A stretch of DNA of 64,000 bases from Flavobacterium sp. ACN2 (GCF_002303885.1 NZ_MRCM01000005.1:1-64000); one strand, 5' to 3'; shown: positions 1 through 9,045, numbered from the stretch's first letter. Notes: a model not told the origin generated them from the letters alone. Numbers and translations are program-made.

Positions 1-24
1 CACTAACAGTAAATTATAAATAAG

Positions 25-1677
25 ATGAATAAAAGAATAAACATTTTATTTTCTGTTTTATTGACAGGAATAATTGGTTCTTATAAGACCGAAGCCCAAA
101 CCGCATCATCTAAACCCAACGTAATTTTAATTATGGTCGATGATATGGGATATTCAGATTTAGGGAATTATGGCTCTGAGATAAAAACGCCAAACTTAGA
201 TCGTTTAGCGAAAGAAGGAACTCGTCTGCGCGAATTTTACAATAACTCAATTTGTGCGCCTACAAGAGCTTCTTTATTAACGGGACAATATCAGCACAAA
301 GCGGGAGTTGGTTATTTTGATGTAAATTTAGGACTACCAGCTTATCAAGGATATCTAAACAAAGAATCTCTGACTTTAGGAGAAGTTTTCCGTTCTGGAG
401 GTTATAGCACTTTAATGTCAGGAAAATGGCACGTTGGTTCTGAAGATCAGGCACAATGGCCAAACCAAAGAGGTTTTGATAAGTTTTACGGAATCTTAAA
501 AGGTGCAGCAAATTATTTCGACACAAAACCGCTTCCTTTTGGGAAAACGGCTTATCCAGTGAAAATGATCCGCAATAATGAAGAACTGCATCCAAAAGAC
601 GATTCGTACTACTTCACAGATGAAATTGGAAACAACGCGGTTACTTTCTTAGACGAACAAAACAAAGAAAACAAACCTTTCTTTTTATACTTAGCATTTA
701 CTGCGCCTCACTGGCCATTACAGGCAAAACCTGTAGATATTGCCAAATACAGAGGGAAATTTGATGAGGGCTGGGATGCTTTAAGAGAAAAAAGAATTCA
801 GAAATTAAGAGAAAACGGCATTTTGCTTCCTAATCAAACTATTGCTCCTCGTGACCCAGAAGTTCCAGAATGGAATAAATTGACGTATGACGAAAAACAA
901 TTCTGGAAAGCTAAAATGGAAGTGTACGCCGCAATGGTAGACAACATGGATCAAAACGTTGGGAAGGTTCTGGATAAACTGAAAGCGTTAAAGAAAGATA
1001 AAAACACTTTAATTATTTTTATTGCAGATAATGGTGCTCAAGGTGGTTTCAACACATATAATCCACTAAAAAGAGGTTTAGTTCGTAATGACGGACCAAT
1101 CGGAACTTCTGGATCTTTTGACTATCAGGAACAAAACTGGGCATATCTTTCTAATACACCTTTACAAGATTATAAAAACAATATGCACGAAGGCGGATTC
1201 AGTTCTCCATTCATCGCTTGGTATCCATCAAAAATTAAAGCAGGAAGAATCGATAAAGGAACGGGACATATTATTGACCTTGCTCCTACTTTTTATGAAT
1301 TGGTTGGAATTGAATATCCTAAAAATTTAAATGGCGTAACTTCTAATCCGCTTGCTGGAAAAAGTTTGCTTCCGGTTTTATTTGACAATGCATCCGAAGT
1401 AAACCGTGGCGCTCCTTTATTCTGGGAAAGAGCTGGAAACAGAGCGGTTAGAGAAGGAAAATGGAAATTGGTTTCTATTTATCCGTCTTACCAATGGGAA
1501 CTTTATGATCTTGAAGCAGACCGTGGCGAAACAACAAACGTTGCGGCACAAAATGCTGGAATTGTAAATGATCTTTCGGCCAAATATTTTGACTGGGCAG
1601 ATAAAACTGGAGTTGTAGAATACAGCAAATTCAAACAAAAAGGAGAATCGATTCCGGGCGCTGCTGCTAAGAAATAA
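25..1677 (+). CDS. Secreted arylsulfatase (formylglycine-dependent, Cys type)
   Basis: This 550-residue protein should hydrolyse sulfate esters in the periplasm or outside the cell. Residues 1-25 form a Sec signal peptide ending near TEAQ. The sulfatase fold starts with NVILIMVDD (metal ligands D39, D40). The signature CAPTRASLLTG has C77 as the residue converted to formylglycine, so an anaerobic or aerobic maturase encoded elsewhere is needed. GKWHVG and ADNGAQGG (D335, N336) supply further active-site and calcium ligands. The full-length match to AtsA-like aryl/alkyl sulfatases suggests a small organic sulfate rather than a polysaccharide as substrate, but this is inference. It lies just upstream of the sulfur-storage operon, separated by a terminator, which suggests sulfate scavenging. 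Confidence 0.92.
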   Translation: MNKRINILFSVLLTGIIGSYKTEAQTASSKPNVILIMVDDMGYSDLGNYGSEIKTPNLDRLAKEGTRLREFYNNSICAPTRASLLTGQYQHKAGVGYFDVNLGLPAYQGYLNKESLTLGEVFRSGGYSTLMSGKWHVGSEDQAQWPNQRGFDKFYGILKGAANYFDTKPLPFGKTAYPVKMIRNNEELHPKDDSYYFTDEIGNNAVTFLDEQNKENKPFFLYLAFTAPHWPLQAKPVDIAKYRGKFDEGWDALREKRIQKLRENGILLPNQTIAPRDPEVPEWNKLTYDEKQFWKAKMEVYAAMVDNMDQNVGKVLDKLKALKKDKNTLIIFIADNGAQGGFNTYNPLKRGLVRNDGPIGTSGSFDYQEQNWAYLSNTPLQDYKNNMHEGGFSSPFIAWYPSKIKAGRIDKGTGHIIDLAPTFYELVGIEYPKNLNGVTSNPLAGKSLLPVLFDNASEVNRGAPLFWERAGNRAVREGKWKLVSIYPSYQWELYDLEADRGETTNVAAQNAGIVNDLSAKYFDWADKTGVVEYSKFKQKGESIPGAAAKK

Positions 1678-1724
1678 TTCAAAGCTTTAAAAAAATTATC
1701 TTTTTTGAATTTTAAAAAGTATTC

Positions 1725-1769
1725 AAGGGTCGAAAAATGAGTTTTAAAAACTTGTTTTTCGACCCTTTT
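1725..1769 (+). terminator. Terminator after arylsulfatase
   Basis: A 13-bp stem pairs AAGGGTCGAAAAA (1725-1737) with TTTTTCGACCCTT (1755-1767). The internal AGTTTT/AAAACT pairs as well, so the hairpin is long. A short T-run follows. It separates the sulfatase from the downstream sulfur-storage operon. Confidence 0.8.
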
Positions 1770-1878
1770 CTATTGTCCCAAACAAAACATAAACAACTAA
1801 CAAACAACACATTAAAGCCAAAATATTTTATTTATTACAGAATAATTTCATAACGTATCAAATAAATTTCAAAAAAGA

Positions 1879-1909
1879 TTTGGATTTTATCATAATAAAT
1901 ATAACTTTG
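1879..1909 (+). promoter_or_regulatory. Canonical Bacteroidota promoter of the sulfur-storage operon
   Basis: TTTG (1879-1882), a 19-bp spacer and TAACTTTG (1902-1909) match the TTTG/TAnnTTTG promoter consensus of the Bacteroidota sigma factor. Transcription would start near 1916, leaving a leader of about 340 nt before the acetyltransferase start at 2257. Confidence 0.7.
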
Positions 1910-2256
1910 TCTATAGAATTAGTAGAATTTAAATAATTAAAGCACTACATTTTGAAAACAGCAGAAAAAATATCGTCTCACATTTTTCCTAAAAATTATA
2001 CATACAATACATTTTGTTGTATGTGTTTCTGTTGTTAATCCCTTCACTATTTTCTTTTTAGCGATTTCCATTTTAAAAAAATGGAAGCCAAAAAGCGATT
2101 CTCTTTATTTCCCAAACACTTTCCTACTGTAATCCTATAATCACTTTGCTGTTTTGCATCAAGAGGATTATTATGTCATCAAATACTATTTAAAAGGTTT
2201 TGATTCAGATATCAGTTATGGTAAGAATTTCAATTACAAACCAAAAACCAATTGTT

Positions 2257-3141
2257 ATGAAATCTTTTTATCACGAAATAGCGCGACAACATCAGGAATT
2301 ATTAATTCTTCCCGAAAAAAAAGTTATCCATCAGTTTATTGATGATTTCTTCCTTCTGCTGTATTCAAATACAACAAAGACTTATGAAACTGAGGCATCT
2401 GTAAGATATAAATTCAATCTTCTTGAAAAACAGTTTGATGAACTAGTCACCGATTTTTCTCCCAAAAGTGATTCAAGACAACACACTGAAATCTTTTTTG
2501 AAGCCATTCCGCATTTACACAAAAAAGCCATAAATGATGCGCTTACCATTTTTACAAAAGATCCAGCCGCAAAATCCTTTGAAGAAGTCTTGTATTCTTA
2601 TCCCGGCTTTTTTGCTATTGCGATCTATCGATTTTCACATCAATTATGGGAACAGGATCTAAAACTTCTTGCTAGAACTATATCTGAATATGCACACATA
2701 AAAACCAGTATAGAAATTCATCCTGGTGCTCAAATCGGAGATAATTTTGCCATTGATCACGGAACGGGAATTGTAATTGGCGAAACCACAATTATTAGAA
2801 ATGATGTACAAATTTATCAAGGCGTTACACTTGGGGCTTTGAGTGTAAAAAAAGAAGATGCTTTTATAAAAAGACATCCAACAATTGAAGATAATGTAGT
2901 AATCTATGCCAACAGCTCCATCCTTGGCGGTCAGACAACTGTTGGTAAAAATTCAATTATTGGCGGCAATGTCTGGCTTACTAACAGTATTCTTCCAAAT
3001 TCTATTGTGTATCATAAGAACGAAATAAAAATTAAAACAATTTCAGAAAACAAAAAGGAAACACCAAAAGACACTGCAATCCTAACGTTCAATTACAACG
3101 CAGGAGAAAGATATTTATCTATAGATGAGCTGTTTGAATAA
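2257..3141 (+). CDS. Serine O-acetyltransferase
   Basis: This 294-residue enzyme acetylates L-serine with acetyl-CoA to give O-acetylserine, the carbon skeleton for cysteine. An N-terminal helical domain (1 to about 150) precedes a left-handed beta helix of hexapeptide repeats, with IHPGA around H155, IDHGTG with D167-H168, and GGQTTVGKNSIIGGNVW. I chose ATG 2257 because an upstream in-frame ATG at 2200 adds 19 residues that do not fit the family. It is the first gene of a three-gene set with encapsulin and cysteine desulfurase (62-bp gap to the shell gene), the arrangement known for Family 2A encapsulins. The length is that of the longer EpsC-type enzymes. Confidence 0.93.
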   Translation: MKSFYHEIARQHQELLILPEKKVIHQFIDDFFLLLYSNTTKTYETEASVRYKFNLLEKQFDELVTDFSPKSDSRQHTEIFFEAIPHLHKKAINDALTIFTKDPAAKSFEEVLYSYPGFFAIAIYRFSHQLWEQDLKLLARTISEYAHIKTSIEIHPGAQIGDNFAIDHGTGIVIGETTIIRNDVQIYQGVTLGALSVKKEDAFIKRHPTIEDNVVIYANSSILGGQTTVGKNSIIGGNVWLTNSILPNSIVYHKNEIKIKTISENKKETPKDTAILTFNYNAGERYLSIDELFE

Positions 3142-3203
3142 AATTTATAAATAACTTTAAGGAATCAAAAAATAAATTATAAACCTATTAAAACTCAAAA
3201 AAA

Positions 3204-4124
3204 ATGGCCGAAACAAAACCACAACAGACCGCATTAGGCGATGTTGCAGCAAGACAGCTCGCAATTGCAACTCGTACCGTTCCGCAAATCGGAACCGTAA
3301 CACCAAGATGGCTAACACATTTATTACATTGGACTCCAGTAGAATCGGGTGTATTTCGTTTAAACAAAGTTAAAAATGCCAATCACATCGAAGTAGATTG
3401 TTCTGCTCGTGACGAAAGAGTTTTACCCAACACTTTTGTTGATTATATCGATAATCCAAGAGAATACAATCTCGCAGCTGTACAAACCATTGTTGATGTT
3501 CACACCCGTGTTTCCGACTTATACAGCAAACCTTACAACCAAATTTCAGAACAACTTCGCTTGGCAATTGAAACGATTAAAGAACGTCAGGAAAGCGAAT
3601 TAATCAATAATAAAGATTATGGTTTATTGAGCAATGTTGTGCCTTCACAAATCATTAAAACACGTACGGGAGCTCCAACTCCAGATGATTTGGATGAATT
3701 GCTTACTAAGGTTTGGAAAGAACCTGGATTCTTTTTACTGCATCCACTTGCAATTGCAGCTTTCGGACGTGAATGTACTCGTCGTGGCGTTCCTCCTCCT
3801 ACTACATCTCTATTTGGATCTCAGTTTTTAACTTGGAGAGGAATTCCGCTTATTCCTTCGGATAAACTGCCAATTGTAAAAGGAAAATCTAAAATCATAT
3901 TATTGCGTACAGGCGAAAGCCGTCAAGGCGTTATCGGATTAATTCAGCCGGGATTGCAAGGCGAACAATCTCCAGGATTATCTGTTCGTTTTATGGGAAT
4001 CAACGAAAAAGCAATTGCTTCTTATTTGGTTTCACTTTACTGCTCTTTGGCTATTTTGGTTGACGATGCCATAGCTGTATTAGAAGATGTAGAAATAGGA
4101 AAGTATCATGAGTACAAATATTAA
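3204..4124 (+). CDS. Family 2A encapsulin shell protein (SrpI-like)
   Basis: This 306-residue protein has the HK97-type fold of Family 2A encapsulins and should assemble into an icosahedral protein compartment. The sequence closely follows the SrpI type: an N-arm with ALGDVAARQLA, TPRWLTHLLHW, REYNLAAVQTIVDVHTRVSDLY, HPLAIAAFGRE, FLTWRGIPLIPSDK, GLSVRFMGIN and a C-terminal ALAVLEDVE-like end. No cyclic-nucleotide-binding insertion is present, which separates it from Family 2B. It lies between serine acetyltransferase and its probable cargo desulfurase, whose start codon sits inside the last codons of this gene (17-nt overlap), so the two are probably translationally coupled. Known relatives are induced by sulfur limitation and store elemental sulfur. 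Confidence 0.95.
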   Translation: MAETKPQQTALGDVAARQLAIATRTVPQIGTVTPRWLTHLLHWTPVESGVFRLNKVKNANHIEVDCSARDERVLPNTFVDYIDNPREYNLAAVQTIVDVHTRVSDLYSKPYNQISEQLRLAIETIKERQESELINNKDYGLLSNVVPSQIIKTRTGAPTPDDLDELLTKVWKEPGFFLLHPLAIAAFGRECTRRGVPPPTTSLFGSQFLTWRGIPLIPSDKLPIVKGKSKIILLRTGESRQGVIGLIQPGLQGEQSPGLSVRFMGINEKAIASYLVSLYCSLAILVDDAIAVLEDVEIGKYHEYKY

Positions 4125-6039
4125 CAACAACGGTTTACCCAAAATCGATGATTTGCAGCATTTGGCAAACGAGTTGTTCAAAGCTTTACCGAATGAATTT
4201 CCAAAAGAAATATCGTTAAGTCCGGATAAAGCCGAGCATCCGCGTGCGACAAAGATTGCAGAAACGTTCTTGCAAACAGGAAACATTGGCTCATTAGATC
4301 AAATTCCTTTAGCAGTTCCGTCGAATGTGCAGCCAGTTCAACATTCCTTTAGCGGATTTGGCGCTTCTCCTACCGTATCCAATTACGAAAACACGGGAGC
4401 TTTTGCTTTACCGCCAAATGCTGGAGCGGGATTTGATCCAAAGGGTAAAAACACTTCTTCTGGGGTACAGGAAAATCATGATTTAAACATGGATGATCCG
4501 CATACTGGTTTTCATGATATTAATTTAAATAATGGAAATCCGCAGCTGAATGAAGAATCTGCTTTTTCGCCATTGTTGCTCAACAATCAATATCTTCCGT
4601 TTCAAACAGAAAACTCTTCGTTTGAAATTGAATTGCAGGCAGCCTTGACTTTTGTTGATACACAATTTAAAAAACGAGAAGATTTTCCGTTAAACGGAAA
4701 TGAAACGGCAACATCCTACTATTTTTTAGACCAGAATCCTTTTGCGTTTGACAGAAAAAGTACCAATATTGCCGTCGGAAATTCTTTTGATGGTAAAGAA
4801 ATTAATCTTTTCAAAGGACATCATTTTAATGCCGAATTGGTCAAAAAGGATTTTCCGATTCTGAGAGAAACCGTAAACGGAAAACCTCTAGTTTGGTTTG
4901 ACAACGCCGCAACGACACAGAAACCGCAATCGGTTATTGACAGAATTGCCTATTTCTACGAACATGAAAATTCAAATATTCACCGTGCGGCACACGAACT
5001 GGCTGCTCGCGCATCTGATGCATACGAAGCTGCCCGCGAAAAAGTAAAAAACTTTTTGAATGCCAGTTCTGTAAACGAAATTGTTTTTGTTCGAGGTGCA
5101 ACCGAAGGAATAAATCTAGTTGCTTCAACTTGGGGCGATCAGAATTTAAACTCGGGCGACGAAATTATTGTCAGTAATTTGGAACATCACGCGAATATCG
5201 TTCCGTGGAAACGTCTTGCTGATAAAAAAGGTTTGAAGCTAAGAGTGATTCCTGTTGATGATGACGGTCAGATTTTGTTGGATGAATATGCAAAACTGCT
5301 GAATTCGAGAACTCGTTTAGTGGCTTTTACACAAGTTTCGAATGCATTAGGAACTGTAACTCCAGCCAAAAAAATAGTTGAAATGGCACACGCTGCCGGA
5401 GCAAAAGTTTTAATTGATGGTGCACAATCGGTTTCGCACATGAAAGTAGATGTTCAGCATTTAAATCCGGATTGGTTGGTTTTCTCTGGACATAAATTAT
5501 TTGGTCCAACAGGAATTGGCGCTTTGTATGGAAAAGAAGATTTACTAAACGAAATGCAACCGTATCAATCTGGTGGAAACATGATTCAGGATGTGACTTT
5601 TGAGGAAATAAAATACCACAAAGCTCCGAATCGTTTTGAAGCTGGAACAGGAAACATTGCCGATGCCATTGGTCTTGGCGCTGCTATTGATTATGTAACA
5701 AAACTAGGGATTGAAGCGATTGGACAATACGAGCATTATTTACTCGAATATGCTACCCGACTTTTAAAAGAAATTCCAGGTGTTAGATTAATAGGAACTG
5801 CCAAAGATAAAGCCAGCGTTTTGTCTTTTAACTTGCAAGGCTATTCAAACGATCAGGTTGGACAGGCTTTGAATAAAGAAGGAGTTGCAGTAAGAACCGG
5901 ACATCATTGCGCACAGCCTATTTTACGCAGAATGGGAGTTGAAACTACAGTTCGTCCTTCATTAGCCTTTTACAACACAACTCAGGATGTAGATACTTTT
6001 ATTAAAACCTTATGGGAATTGAAAAAAGTGAGATTCTAA
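4108..6039 (+). CDS. Encapsulin cargo cysteine desulfurase (SufS type) with long N-terminal loading domain
   Basis: This 643-residue PLP enzyme releases sulfur from cysteine. Residues 1 to about 237 are low in complexity, rich in Asn, Pro, Gly and Ser and look disordered; in Family 2A systems such an extension drives loading into the shell. From about residue 240 a complete SufS-like enzyme follows: WFDNAATTQKP, the PLP lysine K463 in SGHKLFGPTG, and the catalytic C601 in RTGHHCAQP. K463 and C601 are offset by a constant 237 from E. coli SufS K226 and C364, so the catalytic domain has no gap between them. The start overlaps the encapsulin stop by 17 nt. A hairpin terminator follows at 6047. 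Confidence 0.95.
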   Translation: MSTNINNNGLPKIDDLQHLANELFKALPNEFPKEISLSPDKAEHPRATKIAETFLQTGNIGSLDQIPLAVPSNVQPVQHSFSGFGASPTVSNYENTGAFALPPNAGAGFDPKGKNTSSGVQENHDLNMDDPHTGFHDINLNNGNPQLNEESAFSPLLLNNQYLPFQTENSSFEIELQAALTFVDTQFKKREDFPLNGNETATSYYFLDQNPFAFDRKSTNIAVGNSFDGKEINLFKGHHFNAELVKKDFPILRETVNGKPLVWFDNAATTQKPQSVIDRIAYFYEHENSNIHRAAHELAARASDAYEAAREKVKNFLNASSVNEIVFVRGATEGINLVASTWGDQNLNSGDEIIVSNLEHHANIVPWKRLADKKGLKLRVIPVDDDGQILLDEYAKLLNSRTRLVAFTQVSNALGTVTPAKKIVEMAHAAGAKVLIDGAQSVSHMKVDVQHLNPDWLVFSGHKLFGPTGIGALYGKEDLLNEMQPYQSGGNMIQDVTFEEIKYHKAPNRFEAGTGNIADAIGLGAAIDYVTKLGIEAIGQYEHYLLEYATRLLKEIPGVRLIGTAKDKASVLSFNLQGYSNDQVGQALNKEGVAVRTGHHCAQPILRRMGVETTVRPSLAFYNTTQDVDTFIKTLWELKKVRF

Positions 6040-6046
6040 AATAAAA

Positions 6047-6077
6047 ATGAGTCAATGCTATAAAAACATTGACTCAT
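6047..6077 (+). terminator. Terminator hairpin after the encapsulin operon
   Basis: A perfect 11-bp stem pairs ATGAGTCAATG (6047-6057) with CATTGACTCAT (6067-6077). A T-rich stretch appears only about 10 nt later, so the function as an intrinsic terminator is likely but not ideal. Confidence 0.6.
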
Positions 6078-6121
6078 AAGAAATAGTTACTTTTTTTGAT
6101 ATTTTAAGTAATTATAAACAG

Positions 6122-6152
6122 AAGGCGATTGTTTCATTACAGTCGCCTTTTT
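6122..6152. terminator. Bidirectional terminator between the encapsulin operon and rocD
   Basis: AAGGCGA (6122-6128) pairs with the GTCGCCTT side (about 6142-6149), followed by T on the plus strand. It sits about 30 bp from the convergent end of rocD and probably serves both strands. Confidence 0.6.
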
Positions 6153-6178
6153 ATATCATTAAAGTTACGGAGAATTAA

Positions 6179-7432
6179 TTAATTTTTAAACTCCTCCAAA
6201 GATTTCTCAATAATCTCAAGACATTCATTAATTTGCTCTTCGGTCATTACCAACGGCGGTGCCAATCTGATTTTGTTTCCGTGAGTTGGTTTTGCCAATA
6301 ATCCATTATCTCTAAATTTCAGACAGATTTCCCAAGCCAAATCAGAATCTTCATCTGTATTGATTACGATGGCATTCAAAAGTCCTTTTCCGCGTACCAG
6401 CGTAATCAAGTTATTTTTTTCAGCGATTTTATTCAATCCGTCTCTTAAAATAACTCCTAAACGTTCTGCATTTTCAGCTAGTTTTTCGTCTTTAATCACT
6501 TCCAAAGCTGCAATCGCTACGGCCGCTGCAACTGGATTTCCTCCAAAAGTAGATCCGTGCTGTCCTGGTTTAATCACATTCATGATTTCGTCATTACATA
6601 AAACAGCCGAAACTGGATAAACACCGCCAGAAATTGCTTTTCCTAAAATTAAAACATCAGGCTGTACATTTTCGTGGTGAACGGCTAATAATTTTCCTGT
6701 ACGTGCAATTCCTGTCTGAACTTCATCGGCGATAAAAAGAACATTGTGTTTTTCACAAAGTGCTTTCGCTTTCGCTAAATATCCTTCAGAAGGAACATAA
6801 ACTCCTGCTTCACCCTGAATTGGCTCAACCAAGAATCCAGCAATATTTTTAGATGAATTTAAAGCATTTTCAAGCGCTTCCAAATTATCATATTCAATTT
6901 TGATAAACCCGTCTGTAAAAGGTCCGAAGTTTTTACGAGCTGTTTCATCATTAGAAAAAGAGATAATTGTAGTTGTTCTTCCGTGAAAGTTATTCTCACA
7001 CACAATAATCTGTGCCTGATTTTCAGGAATTCCTTTTACTTCGTATGCCCATTTTCTTGAGATTTTCAAAGCAGTTTCAACTGCTTCTGCACCAGTATTC
7101 ATTGGAAGAACTTTATCGAAACCAAAATATTTCGTTACATATTCTTCATAGTTTCCTAATTTATCATTGTAAAAAGCACGAGAAGTCAAAGTCAGTTTTT
7201 GCGCCTGCTCTACCATTGCATTTACAATTTTAGGATGGCAATGACCTTGATTTACCGCAGAATAAGCAGATAAAAAATCATAATATTTTTTACCGTCAAC
7301 ATCCCATACATATACGCCTTCTCCGCGCTCTAAAACTACAGGAAGCGGGTGGTAATTATGAGCACCATATTTGTTTTCTTTTTCAATCAAAACTTCTGAT
7401 TTTGATGAAAGTGTTTTTTCTGTACTTATCAT
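6179..7432 (-). CDS. rocD: Ornithine aminotransferase
   Basis: This 417-residue class III aminotransferase transfers the delta-amino group of ornithine to 2-oxoglutarate, giving glutamate-semialdehyde for proline or glutamate metabolism. Family features are [48 protein letters not shown] (D236) and the PLP lysine K265 in [10 protein letters not shown], followed by GSTFGGNP. The length and collinearity match bacterial RocD. It is divergent from an Lrp/AsnC regulator (224 bp apart), which is a likely control partner. A minus-strand CAAAAATA (TATTTTTG on the coding strand) at 7452-7459 could be its -7 box. Confidence 0.93.
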   Translation of the reverse strand: MISTEKTLSSKSEVLIEKENKYGAHNYHPLPVVLERGEGVYVWDVDGKKYYDFLSAYSAVNQGHCHPKIVNAMVEQAQKLTLTSRAFYNDKLGNYEEYVTKYFGFDKVLPMNTGAEAVETALKISRKWAYEVKGIPENQAQIIVCENNFHGRTTTIISFSNDETARKNFGPFTDGFIKIEYDNLEALENALNSSKNIAGFLVEPIQGEAGVYVPSEGYLAKAKALCEKHNVLFIADEVQTGIARTGKLLAVHHENVQPDVLILGKAISGGVYPVSAVLCNDEIMNVIKPGQHGSTFGGNPVAAAVAIAALEVIKDEKLAENAERLGVILRDGLNKIAEKNNLITLVRGKGLLNAIVINTDEDSDLAWEICLKFRDNGLLAKPTHGNKIRLAPPLVMTEEQINECLEIIEKSLEEFKN

Positions 7433-7656
7433 AATATGCTTTTTATTTCTACAAAAATATTAAAATTAAACAAATAACCGCCTACAAAACGATATTTTGA
7501 CTTAAATATAACAAAATAAAAGTCAAAAACTTAATTTAATCACTTTTAAAAAGACATATTATTTTTTTTCGAAATGCGATTATGTGTCTGTTTATTAAAA
7601 AAAAGAACTACTTTTATAAATAACAAAAGACTCAATTTTTAAACGATTTTTATTGA

Positions 7657-8109
7657 ATGGAATTATTAGACGAATTTGATATTAGCATTATCAAAGAATT
7701 AGAAAAAGATGGAAGAATGGCCTTTTCTTCTATCGCCACTAATCTTAAAATATCAAATACAATGGTGCATCAACGTATTAACAGAATGATTGAACAAGGT
7801 GTAATTTCTGGGATAAAACCTATTATTCAGGAAAAGAAAATTGGCTACGACTGGGCTTCTTTTACTGGGCTTACATTAAACAAAGATTCTGATTCTGAAA
7901 GAATTATTGAGGCTCTTAAAGAAATTCCGGAGATTACCGAATGTTATTACGTAACAGGTTCTTTTACGCTTTACATAAAAATAATAGCAACAAATCACGA
8001 ACATATGCGCCGTATTCTTTACGAAAAAATCGACGGAATTCCAGGCATTGACAAAACCGATTCTATTGTAGAATTGGGTTGCGCTTTTAAACGAAACATA
8101 TCCTTATAA
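7657..8109 (+). CDS. Lrp/AsnC family transcriptional regulator
   Basis: This 150-residue regulator has an N-terminal AsnC-type winged helix-turn-helix (about 1-60; LDEFDISIIKELEKDGR and IATNLKISNTMVHQRINRM) and a C-terminal RAM effector domain (about 65-145) with the usual GCAFKR-like ending. Such proteins sense amino acids and form octamers. Its position back to back with rocD makes ornithine/arginine or proline catabolism the most likely target; the ligand is unknown. The 224-bp intergenic region between them is AT-rich and would hold both promoters. A clear terminator follows at 8143. Confidence 0.9.
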   Translation: MELLDEFDISIIKELEKDGRMAFSSIATNLKISNTMVHQRINRMIEQGVISGIKPIIQEKKIGYDWASFTGLTLNKDSDSERIIEALKEIPEITECYYVTGSFTLYIKIIATNHEHMRRILYEKIDGIPGIDKTDSIVELGCAFKRNISL

Positions 8110-8142
8110 AAAGAAAACCATTCTTTTAAAGTATTGGTTACA

Positions 8143-8175
8143 AACCTCACAAGAATTTACTTGTGAGGTTTTTTT
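8143..8175 (+). terminator. Intrinsic terminator after the Lrp gene
   Basis: A perfect 11-bp stem pairs AACCTCACAAG (8143-8153) with CTTGTGAGGTT (8160-8170) around the loop AATTTA, followed by a run of T to 8175. Confidence 0.9.
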
Positions 8176-8217
8176 GTAACATAATATTTCTGATATTTGT
8201 TAAAAATTGAAGAAATT

Positions 8218-8991
8218 ATGAAAAACTCCATAATCATTTTATTCAGTGCAATCTTATTCTCAAATCTTATGAATGCGCAATTAAAACCAGTAAAATATAC
8301 AGAAGGAAGCCAGCAACTTAATGGCTTATTTATAAAATCTGCTAAAAAAAGCAGTAACAATCCAGGAATCTTACTTCTACCGGCATGGCTTGGGATTGAT
8401 AATGCTTCTAAAGGAATCGCGGAAGAGTTATCTAAACTGGGCTATCATGTCTTTATCGCTGATATTTATGGCGAAGGAAATTATCCTAAAAATACTGGCG
8501 AGGCAGGAAAACAGGCTGGTTTTTACAAAACAAATTTCGAAGCGTATCAAAAACGTATTGATGCTGCTTTGAAAGAATTAGTAAAATCTGGCGCAAATGC
8601 CGATAATATTGTAGCTATTGGATATTGCTTTGGAGGAAGCGGTGTTCTTGAAGCGGCCCGCGGACATTTGAATGTCAAAGGTATTGCTTCCTTTCACGGT
8701 GGTTTAGGAAAAGATGCAAGCAGAAAAAATGAACCTATTGCTACGAAAGTTCTTATTTGTCATGGAGCCGATGATCCGTTTGTTTCAAAAGACGAAATCG
8801 CTGCTTTCCAACAGGAAATGCGTGATGGCAAAGCAGACTGGGAAATGATTTATTATGCAAATGCCGTCCACTCTTTTACTAATCCTGAAGCAGGAAGTGA
8901 TAATTCTAAAGGTGCGGCGTATAATGCTGTGGCTGCAAAAAGATCTTTTGACCATTTACAGCTTTTCTTAAACGAAGTCCTGAAAAAATAA
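8218..8991 (+). CDS. Exported dienelactone hydrolase family protein
   Basis: This 257-residue alpha/beta hydrolase has a signal peptide (residues 1-20, ending MNAQ) and so acts in the periplasm. The DLH triad is visible: nucleophile C137 in GYCFGGS, an aspartate in CHGADDPFV (D185/D186) and H218 in NAVHSFTNP. I chose ATG 8218; the longer reading from TTG 8197 would place residues before the signal peptide. The substrate is unknown; family members cleave lactones or esters. It is a single-gene unit by spacing. Confidence 0.88.
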   Translation: MKNSIIILFSAILFSNLMNAQLKPVKYTEGSQQLNGLFIKSAKKSSNNPGILLLPAWLGIDNASKGIAEELSKLGYHVFIADIYGEGNYPKNTGEAGKQAGFYKTNFEAYQKRIDAALKELVKSGANADNIVAIGYCFGGSGVLEAARGHLNVKGIASFHGGLGKDASRKNEPIATKVLICHGADDPFVSKDEIAAFQQEMRDGKADWEMIYYANAVHSFTNPEAGSDNSKGAAYNAVAAKRSFDHLQLFLNEVLKK

Positions 8992-9045
8992 TTTCAAAAA
9001 ACAAATACCTAAAAACTACCAGAACAAATCAATTAAAATAAACCA

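Larger units (their letters stand above)
1678..2256. other. 579-bp intergenic region: terminator, promoter and structured leader
   Basis: No convincing gene lies here. It holds the sulfatase terminator (about 1725-1767), a canonical Bacteroidota promoter (1879-1909) and then about 340 nt of leader before the serine acetyltransferase ATG. The leader contains two clean hairpins: ACATACAA/TTGTATGT (2000-2007 with 2017-2024) and TTCCATTTT/AAAATGGAA (2066-2074 with 2078-2086). A six-codon ORF (2173-2193, M-S-S-N-T-I) preceded by AGAGGA is present, but nothing shows it is translated. Confidence 0.6.

Noticed and set aside
2173..2193. Six-codon leader peptide (M-S-S-N-T-I) with AGAGGA in front
   Set aside because: Too short to support, and Shine-Dalgarno sequences are weak predictors in Bacteroidota. 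Mentioned only as part of the leader.
2154..2342. 62-codon ORF upstream of and overlapping serine acetyltransferase
   Set aside because: It overlaps the real start in another frame, has no family resemblance and lies in the leader.
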